A stretch of 18,169 nucleotides of DNA from assembly GCA_018609935.1 (NCBI GenBank), contig JAHENH010000024.1, forward strand, positions 1-18,169, given 5' to 3'. Within the stretch, counting starts at the first letter, position 1; every line of letters begins with the position of its first letter. The notes beneath the pieces are model-generated. The model was not told where the DNA came from, ran no database searches, and worked only from the letters and a program-made list of their open reading frames with translations. The stretch is from Halobacteriales archaeon. GTDB lineage: Archaea; Halobacteriota; Halobacteria; Halorutilales; JAHENH01. This document shows, piece after piece, positions 8,412 to 15,434 of this stretch. A program made the translations under genes and the position numbers.

Positions 8412-9060
8412 AAACACCAACACCATTCTTTACCTGTTTTTTTTGGTGTATATCTATGTTATATGTTTTTTCAAGTATTAGACGCCATAGCTCTAATGTA
8501 GTCTGTATGCCTCCATTTTTTGGATATACAAGTGTTTCAAAATTAGAACCTAAAAAACGAGCCCCCATAGATGTAGTTCTACACTCAATAGTCTCTTCTA
8601 TATAGTCTTTTATTATAGAGGTATAGGTTCCAGATTCAGTCAACAATACAGGAATATTATATTGATCCACAACATCATCTATATATTCTATTGCAGACAT
8701 AGCCATCTTTTTTCCTTCCCATCTAGCACTATCACTATATAGATAGTCAAAAACGGGAGCTACAACTAGAGACGTATCCCTATCTATCTTATCTATTAGG
8801 TTTTCTATTAGGCTGAAGTGTTGATATGGTGTAAATGCACGTGCTACCTCTATCTTATCAAGCAGTCTTGGATCTGGTGTGAGTCTATGCATTAGGTGTG
8901 TTGATGCATAGTTACAGCTATCAATCCATACAGTCTTTCCCTTATTCCTTATCAGATAGTCTAATACCAAAGACGCTAACGCCTCCTTTTTCTGTTTATC
9001 CGGCCTCAACAGATTAACACCTTCACACAAACTTGGTAACCGTTGGACTCTACATTCCAT
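8404..9060 (-). CDS. RecA/RadB-fold protein lacking a P-loop
   Basis: A 218-residue protein whose strand order resembles RecA-family ATPases. VWIDSCNYAST (44-54) matches the strand after the Walker A helix in RadB (VLYIDTE-like), IEVARAFTPYQHFSLIE (70-86) the following segment, SLVVAPVFDYLY (97-108) the Walker B strand, and IPVLLTESGTY (136-146) a later core strand. The region where Walker A should lie (GVNLLRPDKQKKEALASL, about 14-31) has no GxxxxGK(T/S). It is therefore probably a non-ATP-binding paralogue. ARAFTPYQHF-like blocks occur in uncharacterised haloarchaeal proteins, from memory. Position before a PolB gene suggests a polymerase accessory or recombination-mediator role; by analogy, bacterial ImuA is a RecA-like partner of a translesion polymerase. 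A leaderless TATA box (9080-9093) precedes it. Confidence 0.7.
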   Translation of the reverse strand: MECRVQRLPSLCEGVNLLRPDKQKKEALASLVLDYLIRNKGKTVWIDSCNYASTHLMHRLTPDPRLLDKIEVARAFTPYQHFSLIENLIDKIDRDTSLVVAPVFDYLYSDSARWEGKKMAMSAIEYIDDVVDQYNIPVLLTESGTYTSIIKDYIEETIECRTTSMGARFLGSNFETLVYPKNGGIQTTLELWRLILEKTYNIDIHQKKQVKNGVGVYG

Positions 9061-9079
9061 TATAGATTATGGATTATAT

Positions 9080-9093
9080 AGCCTTATATATAA
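9080..9093 (-). promoter_or_regulatory. TATA promoter of the polymerase cassette
   Basis: On the minus strand TTTATATATAAGG sits about 20-33 bases before the ATG at 9060, the spacing expected for a leaderless archaeal transcript. It would drive the three overlapping genes from 9060 down to 6052. Confidence 0.55.
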
Positions 9094-9106
9094 ACTAAAC
9101 CGGGTA

Positions 9107-9118
9107 TATGCCGGCATA
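9107..9118. repeat. Perfect palindrome TATGCCGGCATA
   Basis: A 12-bp perfect palindrome, extended imperfectly by GGTAT on the left and ACC on the right. It lies about 50 bases upstream of the RecA-like gene and just upstream of its TATA box. It fits a binding site for a dimeric regulator. Confidence 0.5.
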
Positions 9119-9179
9119 CCGAGAAAAAAAATAAACCTATCTATATACCATGTCTATCCGATATAGAAGTCGGAATTTT

Positions 9180-9265
9180 GAGGTCACCAAAAAAACAAGA
9201 GCTTGGATCCCCTGTATAGGCCTCCTACAAACCATCAAGTGTGGAGGTCGCCTTTGGAGGTCACC
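9180..9265. repeat. Three direct repeats of (G)GAGGTC(A/G)CC
   Basis: Copies at 9180-9188 (GAGGTCACC), 9243-9252 (GGAGGTCGCC) and 9256-9265 (GGAGGTCACC). The outer two share a T-rich 5' flank. They could be initiator or regulator binding sites; no family consensus is recognised. Confidence 0.45.
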
Positions 9266-9321
9266 TAGAGAAAAAATAAAAGTGTCTCTACTTTTTCTAT
9301 ATCTCTCTATTCTCTGTTTTT

Positions 9322-10329
9322 CTATTTTTGTTTTATTGCGTATTTGCGCCATCTGTTTTGTCCTTTTGTGTCTATGATGTTGTAGTGTTTCATTTTGTTC
9401 AGATATTTACGAAGTGTACGTTTCTGCCGTGTATTGTTGGCTCTTTTTTTATATTCTTCGTATAGATTACTGGAATGGATGGGTTGTTTCTCTTCTATTA
9501 TTTCATATAGAATTTTTTGATGTTGATTAAGTTTATCTAAGTTTTTTTGTCGGATGGTCTGTTTTCCCTGTGGTATGGCTTTATTGATTATATCTCTAGT
9601 TATTTTTTCTTTGTTTTTGTTTTTAGCTGTCCTAGCTGCGGATCGTAGAATACTAATAGCTATACGTGCATCATTACCAGATGAATCAGCAATATATTTT
9701 AGGTTATCTCTATTGATTGTGTTTTGTCTTAATCCCCATCTAGCTCGGTCTTGTAGTATGTCGGCTAGTTCTTCTGTACTATATTTATCGAACTTTATAT
9801 GTTGATTACTACGTATACGGCTACCTATACGGCCATCAATATCTGTAAAGAACTGGCTACGTTGGTTAGTTATTATTATAGTTGTAGTGTTTGGATGGGT
9901 AGATATATCATATAATACTTTTTTTGTCTCTAGTTGATCTGCCTCATCTAAAATTATTAGGTAGGGCATTTCATCAAAGCTATGTAGGCGTTCTATAAGT
10001 TCGTCTTTTGGTGTTGATTGTCTATGTATATCAAGTGATTTATTTATACCCTGTAGAAGTTTATATAAAACCCTATACCTGTTGTAGTGTTGCCAACAAT
10101 TTACATATTGGATTTTTATATCAAGTATTTCTTCCTGTAGTTTTTGGGCAATATACCTAGAAATACATGTTTTCCCTGTACCTGAACTACCCCAGATAAA
10201 AACATCATCAGCATCTTCATTTTCTAATATAGGGCTGATTGTATTAGTTAGGATGTTTACTTCATTGTTTCTATGGACTACTTCTTTTGGAATGAACTCA
10301 TCCTGTAGAACCCGTGCATTAGCGATCAT
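9322..10329 (-). CDS. Orc1/Cdc6-family replication initiator ATPase
   Basis: A 335-residue AAA+ initiator. Walker A GSSGTGKT (47-54), Walker B LIILDEAD (124-131), sensor 1 IIITNQ (151-156) and sensor 2 GNDARIAISILRSAA (218-232) are all intact, so ATP binding and hydrolysis are expected. A winged-helix DNA-binding domain follows at about 264-330. It is shorter than typical chromosomal archaeal Orc1 (about 400 residues) and resembles the divergent plasmid or virus-borne type. The start ATG overlaps the upstream small membrane gene by four bases (ATGA), and the 3' neighbour is the candidate replicator followed by a DNA polymerase gene. Together this suggests initiation for a mobile or formerly mobile replicon. 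It is unlikely to be the main chromosomal initiator, but that cannot be excluded from this window. Confidence 0.9.
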   Translation of the reverse strand: MIANARVLQDEFIPKEVVHRNNEVNILTNTISPILENEDADDVFIWGSSGTGKTCISRYIAQKLQEEILDIKIQYVNCWQHYNRYRVLYKLLQGINKSLDIHRQSTPKDELIERLHSFDEMPYLIILDEADQLETKKVLYDISTHPNTTTIIITNQRSQFFTDIDGRIGSRIRSNQHIKFDKYSTEELADILQDRARWGLRQNTINRDNLKYIADSSGNDARIAISILRSAARTAKNKNKEKITRDIINKAIPQGKQTIRQKNLDKLNQHQKILYEIIEEKQPIHSSNLYEEYKKRANNTRQKRTLRKYLNKMKHYNIIDTKGQNRWRKYAIKQK

Positions 10330-10695
10330 ATATACTCTATATATTTTTTAGAGAGGCTATATTTTAAACGGAGGGGTGTATATTCCGAGAGTTCCGAGAG
10401 ACCCAAACAAATACATATAAAGTAAATATTGGGCCTAAATTCGATGAATAATAGAGACATACTTCCCAAGAACAAATATCCTGTATTTAGTTGGGGTTGT
10501 GTTAGCTGAAATCCAGATATTAATATCCCGATAGCTACGAGTTCTATACGGACAGTCCTCATTGCTTTGTCATCTATATCCGAAAGATCCTGATGTTGGT
10601 GTTCTATAACGTTTATAGCTTGATCATATATTATTTTAAGTCTTTTCTCCCCTACAACCTGTAATGTTATCTTTAGAACTACATTCCCCCTTCAT
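10326..10695 (-). pseudogene. Small membrane protein upstream of orc1/cdc6, apparent frameshift
   Basis: The long frame ends in an ATGA overlap with the orc1/cdc6 start. Read upstream past its only in-frame ATG (10562) it continues as RLKIIYDQAINVIEHQHQDL and SDIDDKAMRTVRIELVAIG: a helical N-terminus, then two or three hydrophobic segments (ELVAIGILISGF, YLFLGSMSLLFIEF, IYFICICLGL). That frame has no start codon before a TGA near 10690. A neighbouring frame starts with ATG at 10695 about 35 bases after a TATA box and gives MKGECSSKDNITGCRGEK, then stops. The two join if one base is removed near GGGGAGAAAAG (about 10637-10647). Restored length is 122 residues. Sequencing error, programmed frameshift, and use of the internal ATG (78 residues) all remain possible. 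Confidence 0.55.
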
Positions 10696-10729
10696 CCATG
10701 TTTTTGTTAATAGATGTCTATCTATTATG

Positions 10730-10738
10730 TTTATAAAA
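10730..10738 (-). promoter_or_regulatory. TATA box for the orc1/cdc6 transcription unit
   Basis: TTTTATAAA on the minus strand lies about 31-43 bases upstream of the ATGs at 10699 and 10695, a normal archaeal spacing. It supports transcription beginning before the frameshifted membrane gene and running into orc1/cdc6. Confidence 0.5.
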
Positions 10739-11043
10739 CTAGGTATTACATAAAACAAAATCTATGTAATATCCCCAAAACTGTTAAATAAAACTTATTC
10801 TATTTATCTATTAAACAAATGTCTGAAGTAGATACAGAAAGAATTTAGCGTGTTATTTATTTTTTTGTCTGAAGATTTCCTATATTAATTTATATCTGTG
10901 TCTGTTGTTTTATATCTATGGTTTTTTTAATTTTTTGTGGTGTTTTTGCTGTGGTTTTTATTTTTTAGTAAATATAATTGTTTGGTGTGTTAAGATGGAT
11001 AGGAAGTTTATTAGGAGTTTGCTTATATAGGAGTCTTTCGCTT

Positions 11044-11418
11044 ATGGGTTTACAAATTGCGTTTTTGGGATGTAGTCTTTTATCGATAGATGTATATGAT
11101 CTTCTACATATCTATGGAATACTTGCCTATGCTATAGGTGGTGTTACAGGGTTTGGTGTTCTTGCAATATTCAGTTTTGGAGGAGCAATAGATACAGTAG
11201 AAATCGACCAACAACCCACATATTTTATACTAGCCGGAATACACCACATCTCCAGTCGAGTACCAATCATCCTAACACACCTCATACTAACTTTATCACT
11301 TGGAAAAATAATATCAATATTTCTCACCGGAAACATCATCTCAATATTCTATAACCTATCCGCAACCCTCGAAGAATTAACATCAGAAATAATATGGAAA
11401 TTAGAAAAAAATACATAA
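11044..11418 (+). CDS. Hypothetical multi-pass membrane protein
   Basis: I do not recognise this gene. From the ATG at 11044 it gives 124 residues, with hydrophobic stretches at about 3-21 (LQIAFLGCSLLSIDVYDLL), 24-46 (glycine-rich, IGGVTGFGVLAIFSF) and 74-103, plus a shorter weak one near 59-67. It ends in a charged tail ELTSEIIWKLEKNT. The frame is open back to a TTG at 10978, which would add 22 residues with a further hydrophobic helix; no ATG or clear leader favours it, so the start is uncertain. The DNA upstream (10740-10977) is T-rich and shows no other gene. It is transcribed away from the orc1/cdc6 unit. Confidence 0.5.
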   Translation: MGLQIAFLGCSLLSIDVYDLLHIYGILAYAIGGVTGFGVLAIFSFGGAIDTVEIDQQPTYFILAGIHHISSRVPIILTHLILTLSLGKIISIFLTGNIISIFYNLSATLEELTSEIIWKLEKNT

Positions 11419-11702
11419 AAACAAACTAAAACCAAATTAATTAACCACATCATTACCTTATAAATAACTCACAAATTTTTAATTAAATAAGATGTGTTTA
11501 TTATTTTTCTATCATAAGTTTCTCTATATTTCTTCTAAATACACCTTATAAATAAGTATTTTCTTAGATATATTCATGACTTGAACAAATATCATACCAA
11601 GGTTCTTTTTGTACTATTGCAACTTTTTATCTTGTTAAGTATTTACCTAGCTAACCTCTCAACCAGAAATTCAACCTATAATATCAAAATTTATTCAAAT
11701 AT

Positions 11703-12974
11703 TTACTCACTGTTTTCTTTAAATTGAACGGATACAATAGCAAACTCAGTTATCTTGATATTGGTATTAAGTAAAGATTTTAAGTTAGGCTCAGTTCGAC
11801 CGTCCTTTCCACTCACAATAGATTCTACATCAATACCGGATTCTATCTCGAATTCAATGGATCCTTTCTTGTTGTCAATATATACCATTTCAACGTCTTT
11901 AAGTTTGCGTACAACTTCATGAGGGCGTCTGTTTTCTTCAAGATCTCCAATACACAAATGCCTACGTATAGTTATTCCGTCAATCTTATCCTCTATATCC
12001 AGTAAAGTTGATTTTGTCACGGGGTCATCAAGCAGAAACGTAAGTCTATACCGTTGACTGAATGGTTGTTGAGCCACATGGCTAACCATATCTGAAGAAG
12101 TAAAAGTGAGACAATCCACTTCTATTTGTCCTTGACCCTCTTTATTTATTATATCTTCCAAATCATCTACATCAGAAATTCTAGTATGTGGTTCCTTTAC
12201 TTCTAGCACAAAAGGCCGGCCTGTACCAAGAACCAATACATTTGAATCCTCACCTCCAGCAGTATGAAAAACAATGTCGGAAGCATCCATGATATCCTGG
12301 ACTCGCCACGCAATTAACTCTTCTACACTCGGAGCTCTGCCACTTCCACTACATTTTTTACATTTTTCGCTGTCTCTATTCACCTCAATCTTACCGCTTC
12401 CATTACATGCCGAACACTCTCGAACCCTCGGAAATATACCAGTTTCTAGTTTTCGATATCGTCCATAAAAATAAACAGGATTTATTTGGATCCTTATATT
12501 GTCTTGATCAATATCAAGCACTGCGACTACATCAGGTTTTTCAACATCAACCTCAGCTTCTATCATACTTGTGAGTCTTTCTTCAACCTCTTTGTTTACT
12601 ACTGCATTGAATGTCCATCCTTTATCACCAGATAGTCCGGCTTCATTACGAAGCTGACGCTCATTCTTTTCAACATATTCAGGGGGCTGCGTTCCAATCT
12701 GGAAAGTTCCAAATTCTACTTCTTCAAGTTCATTTGCGATCCGTTTTGCCCACCTACCGTGGTTGATTTTTACTGCACCTTTACATACCCAGCAATCCTC
12801 AGGATCAATCGGGATGTATGGCTCATCAGCTTCCATAGCACACAAAATTCTCAGAGCTTTACCACGTTCAGATATATCAATACTAGAGCTAATATCAGCG
12901 AAACACCTCCCCAGACAGAAATTACAAACTTTCCCTGTCTCCAGAATTGATTTCGCGTCATCAACTACACTCAT
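11703..12974 (-). CDS. pus10: tRNA pseudouridine synthase Pus10
   Basis: Archaeal Pus10 makes pseudouridine at tRNA position 55, and in many archaea also 54. At 423 residues it has a normal length. The N-terminal zinc-binding cysteines are C17, C20, C61 and C64 (CNFC and CWVC); C24 is extra. A THUMP-like region follows. A second four-cysteine cluster lies at C187, C190, C205 and C208 (CSACNGSG and CKKCSGSG). The catalytic block is HTAGGEDSNVLVLGTGRPFV (237-256). The family form is HxxGREDxDxxxLGxGRPF; Asp243 of the ED pair is kept, but the Arg is Gly241 and the second Asp is Asn245. Activity is likely but not certain. It begins 30 bases after the stop of rtcB on the same strand, which implies one RNA-processing transcript. 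Confidence 0.92.
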   Translation of the reverse strand: MSVVDDAKSILETGKVCNFCLGRCFADISSSIDISERGKALRILCAMEADEPYIPIDPEDCWVCKGAVKINHGRWAKRIANELEEVEFGTFQIGTQPPEYVEKNERQLRNEAGLSGDKGWTFNAVVNKEVEERLTSMIEAEVDVEKPDVVAVLDIDQDNIRIQINPVYFYGRYRKLETGIFPRVRECSACNGSGKIEVNRDSEKCKKCSGSGRAPSVEELIAWRVQDIMDASDIVFHTAGGEDSNVLVLGTGRPFVLEVKEPHTRISDVDDLEDIINKEGQGQIEVDCLTFTSSDMVSHVAQQPFSQRYRLTFLLDDPVTKSTLLDIEDKIDGITIRRHLCIGDLEENRRPHEVVRKLKDVEMVYIDNKKGSIEFEIESGIDVESIVSGKDGRTEPNLKSLLNTNIKITEFAIVSVQFKENSE

Positions 12975-13004
12975 TGAAATAGTCTATCTATATTTCTAAA
13001 TAGT

Positions 13005-14429
13005 TCATCCTTTAATATTTGCTATAGGCTGCATCTTTGCGACGTTTTTCCCAATTCCAAGAGCATCGCTGACACTGATTACTTCATCAACATTTTTGTA
13101 TGCACCAGGCGCTTCTTCAGTCAAGGTTTCATCCGACTGTGATCTGACATATATTTGCTGCCCACTAAGAGATTGTTGGAGTTCTTTTACACTGTATTCT
13201 TTTTTTGCTTGGGTTCTAGACATGGCTCTACCAGCACCATGTGCTGTTGATCCAAAAGTTAATTCAAGTGATCCTTCCCCCCCTGAGAGAATATATGAAT
13301 TACCACCCATACTTCCAGGTATTAGTACTGGTTGACCAACATTACGATATGCTTCCGGAACCTCTGGTCTGCCAGCTGGAAATGCTCGGGTCGCACCTTT
13401 CCTGTGCACTAAAAGAGTTTTTTCCTCGCCATTTACAGTATGTTTTTCTTTTTTTGCGATATTATGACAAACATCGTATAAAAGCTCTACTTTGGAATCC
13501 TTGAAAAGTTCATCAAAAATAACTCGAACTGCATCTGTCATCGCTTGTCTGTTAGCCCATGCGAAATTGGCTGCTGCATTCATAGCTTCAAAATAATCTT
13601 CGGCTAACTGATCTTCCAATGGAGCATAAATAAGTTGTTTATCAGGAAGAGCTTCAACTATATCAGGATATTCTTTTTCAAATCGTCTTACATACTCAGT
13701 ACAGATCTGATGTCCGAACCCTCGGGATCCAGAATGAATCATAACTACTATTTGATCTTCTTTGATATCATACTCCGTTGCAATGTCTTTATTATATATA
13801 TCTGTAATTTTCTGGACTTCAAGGAAGTGATTACCTGATCCAAGTGATCCAATCTGGTTTATCCCTCGTTTTTTAGCCTTAGATGGTACTTTTTTTGGAT
13901 TACCTGGTAGACGACCATTTTCTTCGCAGTGTTCTAGATCTGAATCTGTCGCATATCCAGCCTTAAGCATCCAATCCATACCCTCTTTAAGAATGTTTTT
14001 GAGTACGTCTTGGTCAGTGTCAAGATAGCAACCTTTTCCAAGTCCTACTGGAATAATTTCATATAGCATATCCCCGATTTTTTCTTCTTTTCCTTGAATT
14101 TCTTTGTAGGTTAGATTCGTTCGAAGTAAACGGACACCACAATTAATGTCGAAACCTATTCCTCCAGGGCTGATCACACCACTTTCTATGTCGACTGCTG
14201 CTACCCCTCCTATCGGGAATCCGTATCCTTGATGGCCATCTGGTAATAAAACGGAGTATTTCTGTATTCCAGGTAGTGTAGCAACATTGGAGATCTGTTC
14301 TAGTGTGGCATCATCCTCTTGTTGCATATCACTTAGTATTTTTTCTGACCCGTATATCCTAGCTGGCACCCGCATATCATCAGTAGGTTCAATATCATAG
14401 ATATTTTCTTCCACTTTATTTATTTGCAT
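13005..14429 (-). CDS. rtcB: RNA-splicing ligase RtcB
   Basis: RtcB joins RNA with a 2',3'-cyclic phosphate or 3'-phosphate to a 5'-OH end using GTP and Mn, and seals tRNA exons after intron removal. The 474-residue protein is full length and has no intein. Metal and catalytic residues are visible: D94 and C97 (GFDINCGVR), N200 and H201 (GSGNHFLE), H232 (IHSGSRG), H322 (CHNIAKKE) and the guanylylated H397 (STAHGAGRAMSR). The N-terminal LPDGHQGYGFPIGGVAA block is intact. The start is ATG 14429, with TATA-like TATAAA (about 14457-14462) 28-33 bases upstream. It is the first gene of the rtcB-pus10 unit. Archease, the usual activator, is not in this window. Confidence 0.96.
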   Translation of the reverse strand: MQINKVEENIYDIEPTDDMRVPARIYGSEKILSDMQQEDDATLEQISNVATLPGIQKYSVLLPDGHQGYGFPIGGVAAVDIESGVISPGGIGFDINCGVRLLRTNLTYKEIQGKEEKIGDMLYEIIPVGLGKGCYLDTDQDVLKNILKEGMDWMLKAGYATDSDLEHCEENGRLPGNPKKVPSKAKKRGINQIGSLGSGNHFLEVQKITDIYNKDIATEYDIKEDQIVVMIHSGSRGFGHQICTEYVRRFEKEYPDIVEALPDKQLIYAPLEDQLAEDYFEAMNAAANFAWANRQAMTDAVRVIFDELFKDSKVELLYDVCHNIAKKEKHTVNGEEKTLLVHRKGATRAFPAGRPEVPEAYRNVGQPVLIPGSMGGNSYILSGGEGSLELTFGSTAHGAGRAMSRTQAKKEYSVKELQQSLSGQQIYVRSQSDETLTEEAPGAYKNVDEVISVSDALGIGKNVAKMQPIANIKG

Positions 14430-14454
14430 TAATTTTCACTAAAATTACAATATG

Positions 14455-14466
14455 TATTTATAATCA
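14455..14466 (-). promoter_or_regulatory. TATA promoter of the rtcB-pus10 operon
   Basis: GATTATAAATAC on the minus strand lies 26-37 bases before the rtcB ATG, which fits a leaderless archaeal transcript. No ribosome-binding site lies between. Confidence 0.6.
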
Positions 14467-14575
14467 AAAAAACTATGTTTACCTAAAGGAAGATTTTTAA
14501 AACTGAATTAATCCTAAATATTGATGTCTTTTCTTGGTTAAAACTTTTAAATATTTTAATTATGTCTAATTATAT

Positions 14576-15214
14576 ATGTCGGAAAATAGTGAGAATATAT
14601 ATTATATAGATGTAGATGGTGTAGAACTGGAGGGGGAATTAATAATCCCTAATCAGGCTCCTGGCCTTGTTGTGTTTGCCCATGGAAGTGGTAGTAGTAG
14701 ACATAGTCCTAGAAATAATTTTGTCGCTGAGATAATAAGAAATAAAGGACTTGGTACTTTATTGTTTGATCTACTTACAGAGAAAGAAGACCAAGATAGA
14801 GAAAATAGATTTGATATCTCTTTATTGACAGATAGATTGGTTGCAGTTACAGATTGGCTTAGATCCCAGGAAGATACTAGAAATCTAGATATTGGATATT
14901 TCGGCTCAAGCACAGGAGCAGCCGCTGCATTAAAGGCTGAAACTAAGAGACAAGATATTGATGCAATAGTTTCTAGAGGTGGAAGAGTTGACATGGCCTC
15001 AGAAATCTTGGATAAAGTAAAATCTCCCACCTTATTTATTGTAGGTGGAGAAGACACTCAAGTATTACAACTAAATAGAGAAGCATTAAAAAAACTAAAT
15101 ATTGAAAAAAACCTAGAAATAATAGAAGGTGCAGGACACTTATTTGAAGAAAAAAAAGAGCTAAAAAAGGTTTCAGATCTAGCTACTCAATGGTTTATAG
15201 ATCACCTAAAATAA
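14576..15214 (+). CDS. Dienelactone-hydrolase-like alpha/beta hydrolase
   Basis: A 212-residue alpha/beta hydrolase. The oxyanion block is HGSGSSRHSPRN (36-47), the nucleophile elbow GSSTGAAAA (Ser112, GxSxG form), the acidic residue Asp160 (GGEDTQVL) and the catalytic His188 (GAGHLFEE), so the triad looks complete. Substrate is unknown; the family hydrolyses small esters or lactones. This subfamily is the one often fused to, or encoded beside, the phosphoribosyltransferase type found here at 3066. The two are about 11 kb apart, so they are not one operon. The ATG at 14576 has a TATA-like TTTAAATATTTT (14544-14555) upstream. It is a single gene, divergent from rtcB and followed by the TnpB element. 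There is no signal peptide; probably cytoplasmic. Confidence 0.9.
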   Translation: MSENSENIYYIDVDGVELEGELIIPNQAPGLVVFAHGSGSSRHSPRNNFVAEIIRNKGLGTLLFDLLTEKEDQDRENRFDISLLTDRLVAVTDWLRSQEDTRNLDIGYFGSSTGAAAALKAETKRQDIDAIVSRGGRVDMASEILDKVKSPTLFIVGGEDTQVLQLNREALKKLNIEKNLEIIEGAGHLFEEKKELKKVSDLATQWFIDHLK

Positions 15215-15379
15215 CCCTATAAAAACAGTAAATAAGAGGTGTGTTACAATATTTTTCTAGAATACAAAATAACTCTATATATCAGAAATCAATAGAAAGA
15301 ATACAGATTTAAAATATTACTATGATCCAATTCTTAATATTAGAGTTAAGGATCCGTGAAGTAGATAAGATCTGTAAAT

Positions 15380-15434
15380 TTCAGTCACCTTCTCTGCCCT
15401 AAAGGACAGAGCTTGCTAGTGAACTCCTGTTCTA
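15380..15434 (-). ncRNA. Right end of the TnpB element and probable omega-RNA scaffold
   Basis: Read on the minus strand, directly after the tnpB stop, the hairpin CTCTGTCC-TTTA-GGGCAGAG (15392-15411, eight pairs including one G-U) is followed by AAGGTGACTG. This matches the form of haloarchaeal TnpB right ends. In TnpB systems the guide (omega) RNA covers the 3' end of the gene and the right end, with the guide taken from flanking DNA; here that would be about 15360-15383. The exact right boundary is not determined. Confidence 0.5.

Larger units (their letters stand above)
9061..9321. other. Intergenic region between orc1/cdc6 and the polymerase cassette; candidate replicator or operator
   Basis: These 261 bases contain more structure than other gaps in the window. 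A perfect 12-bp palindrome lies at 9107-9118. Three direct copies of GAGGTC(A/G)CC start at 9180, 9244 and 9257, the last two only 13 bases apart, with an inverted near-copy (GGCCTCC) at 9219-9225. The direct copies lie in an unusually G+C-rich patch. Plasmid-type Orc1/Cdc6 genes commonly lie beside their own origin, so an Orc binding cluster is a reasonable inference. The repeats do not match the canonical archaeal ORB or mini-ORB sequence that I know, so this stays tentative. Confidence 0.4.

Noticed and set aside
8157..8426. Longer start for the small protein of the polymerase cassette
   Set aside because: The extra five residues (MVLVF) come from the overlapped upstream gene, and the recognisable N-terminus begins at MGRTNPTYR.
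8936..8944. GKT in the RecA-like protein (residues 41-43) as a Walker A motif
   Set aside because: The preceding residues do not fit GxxxxGKT, and the triplet lies directly before the VWID strand rather than at the loop before the first helix.
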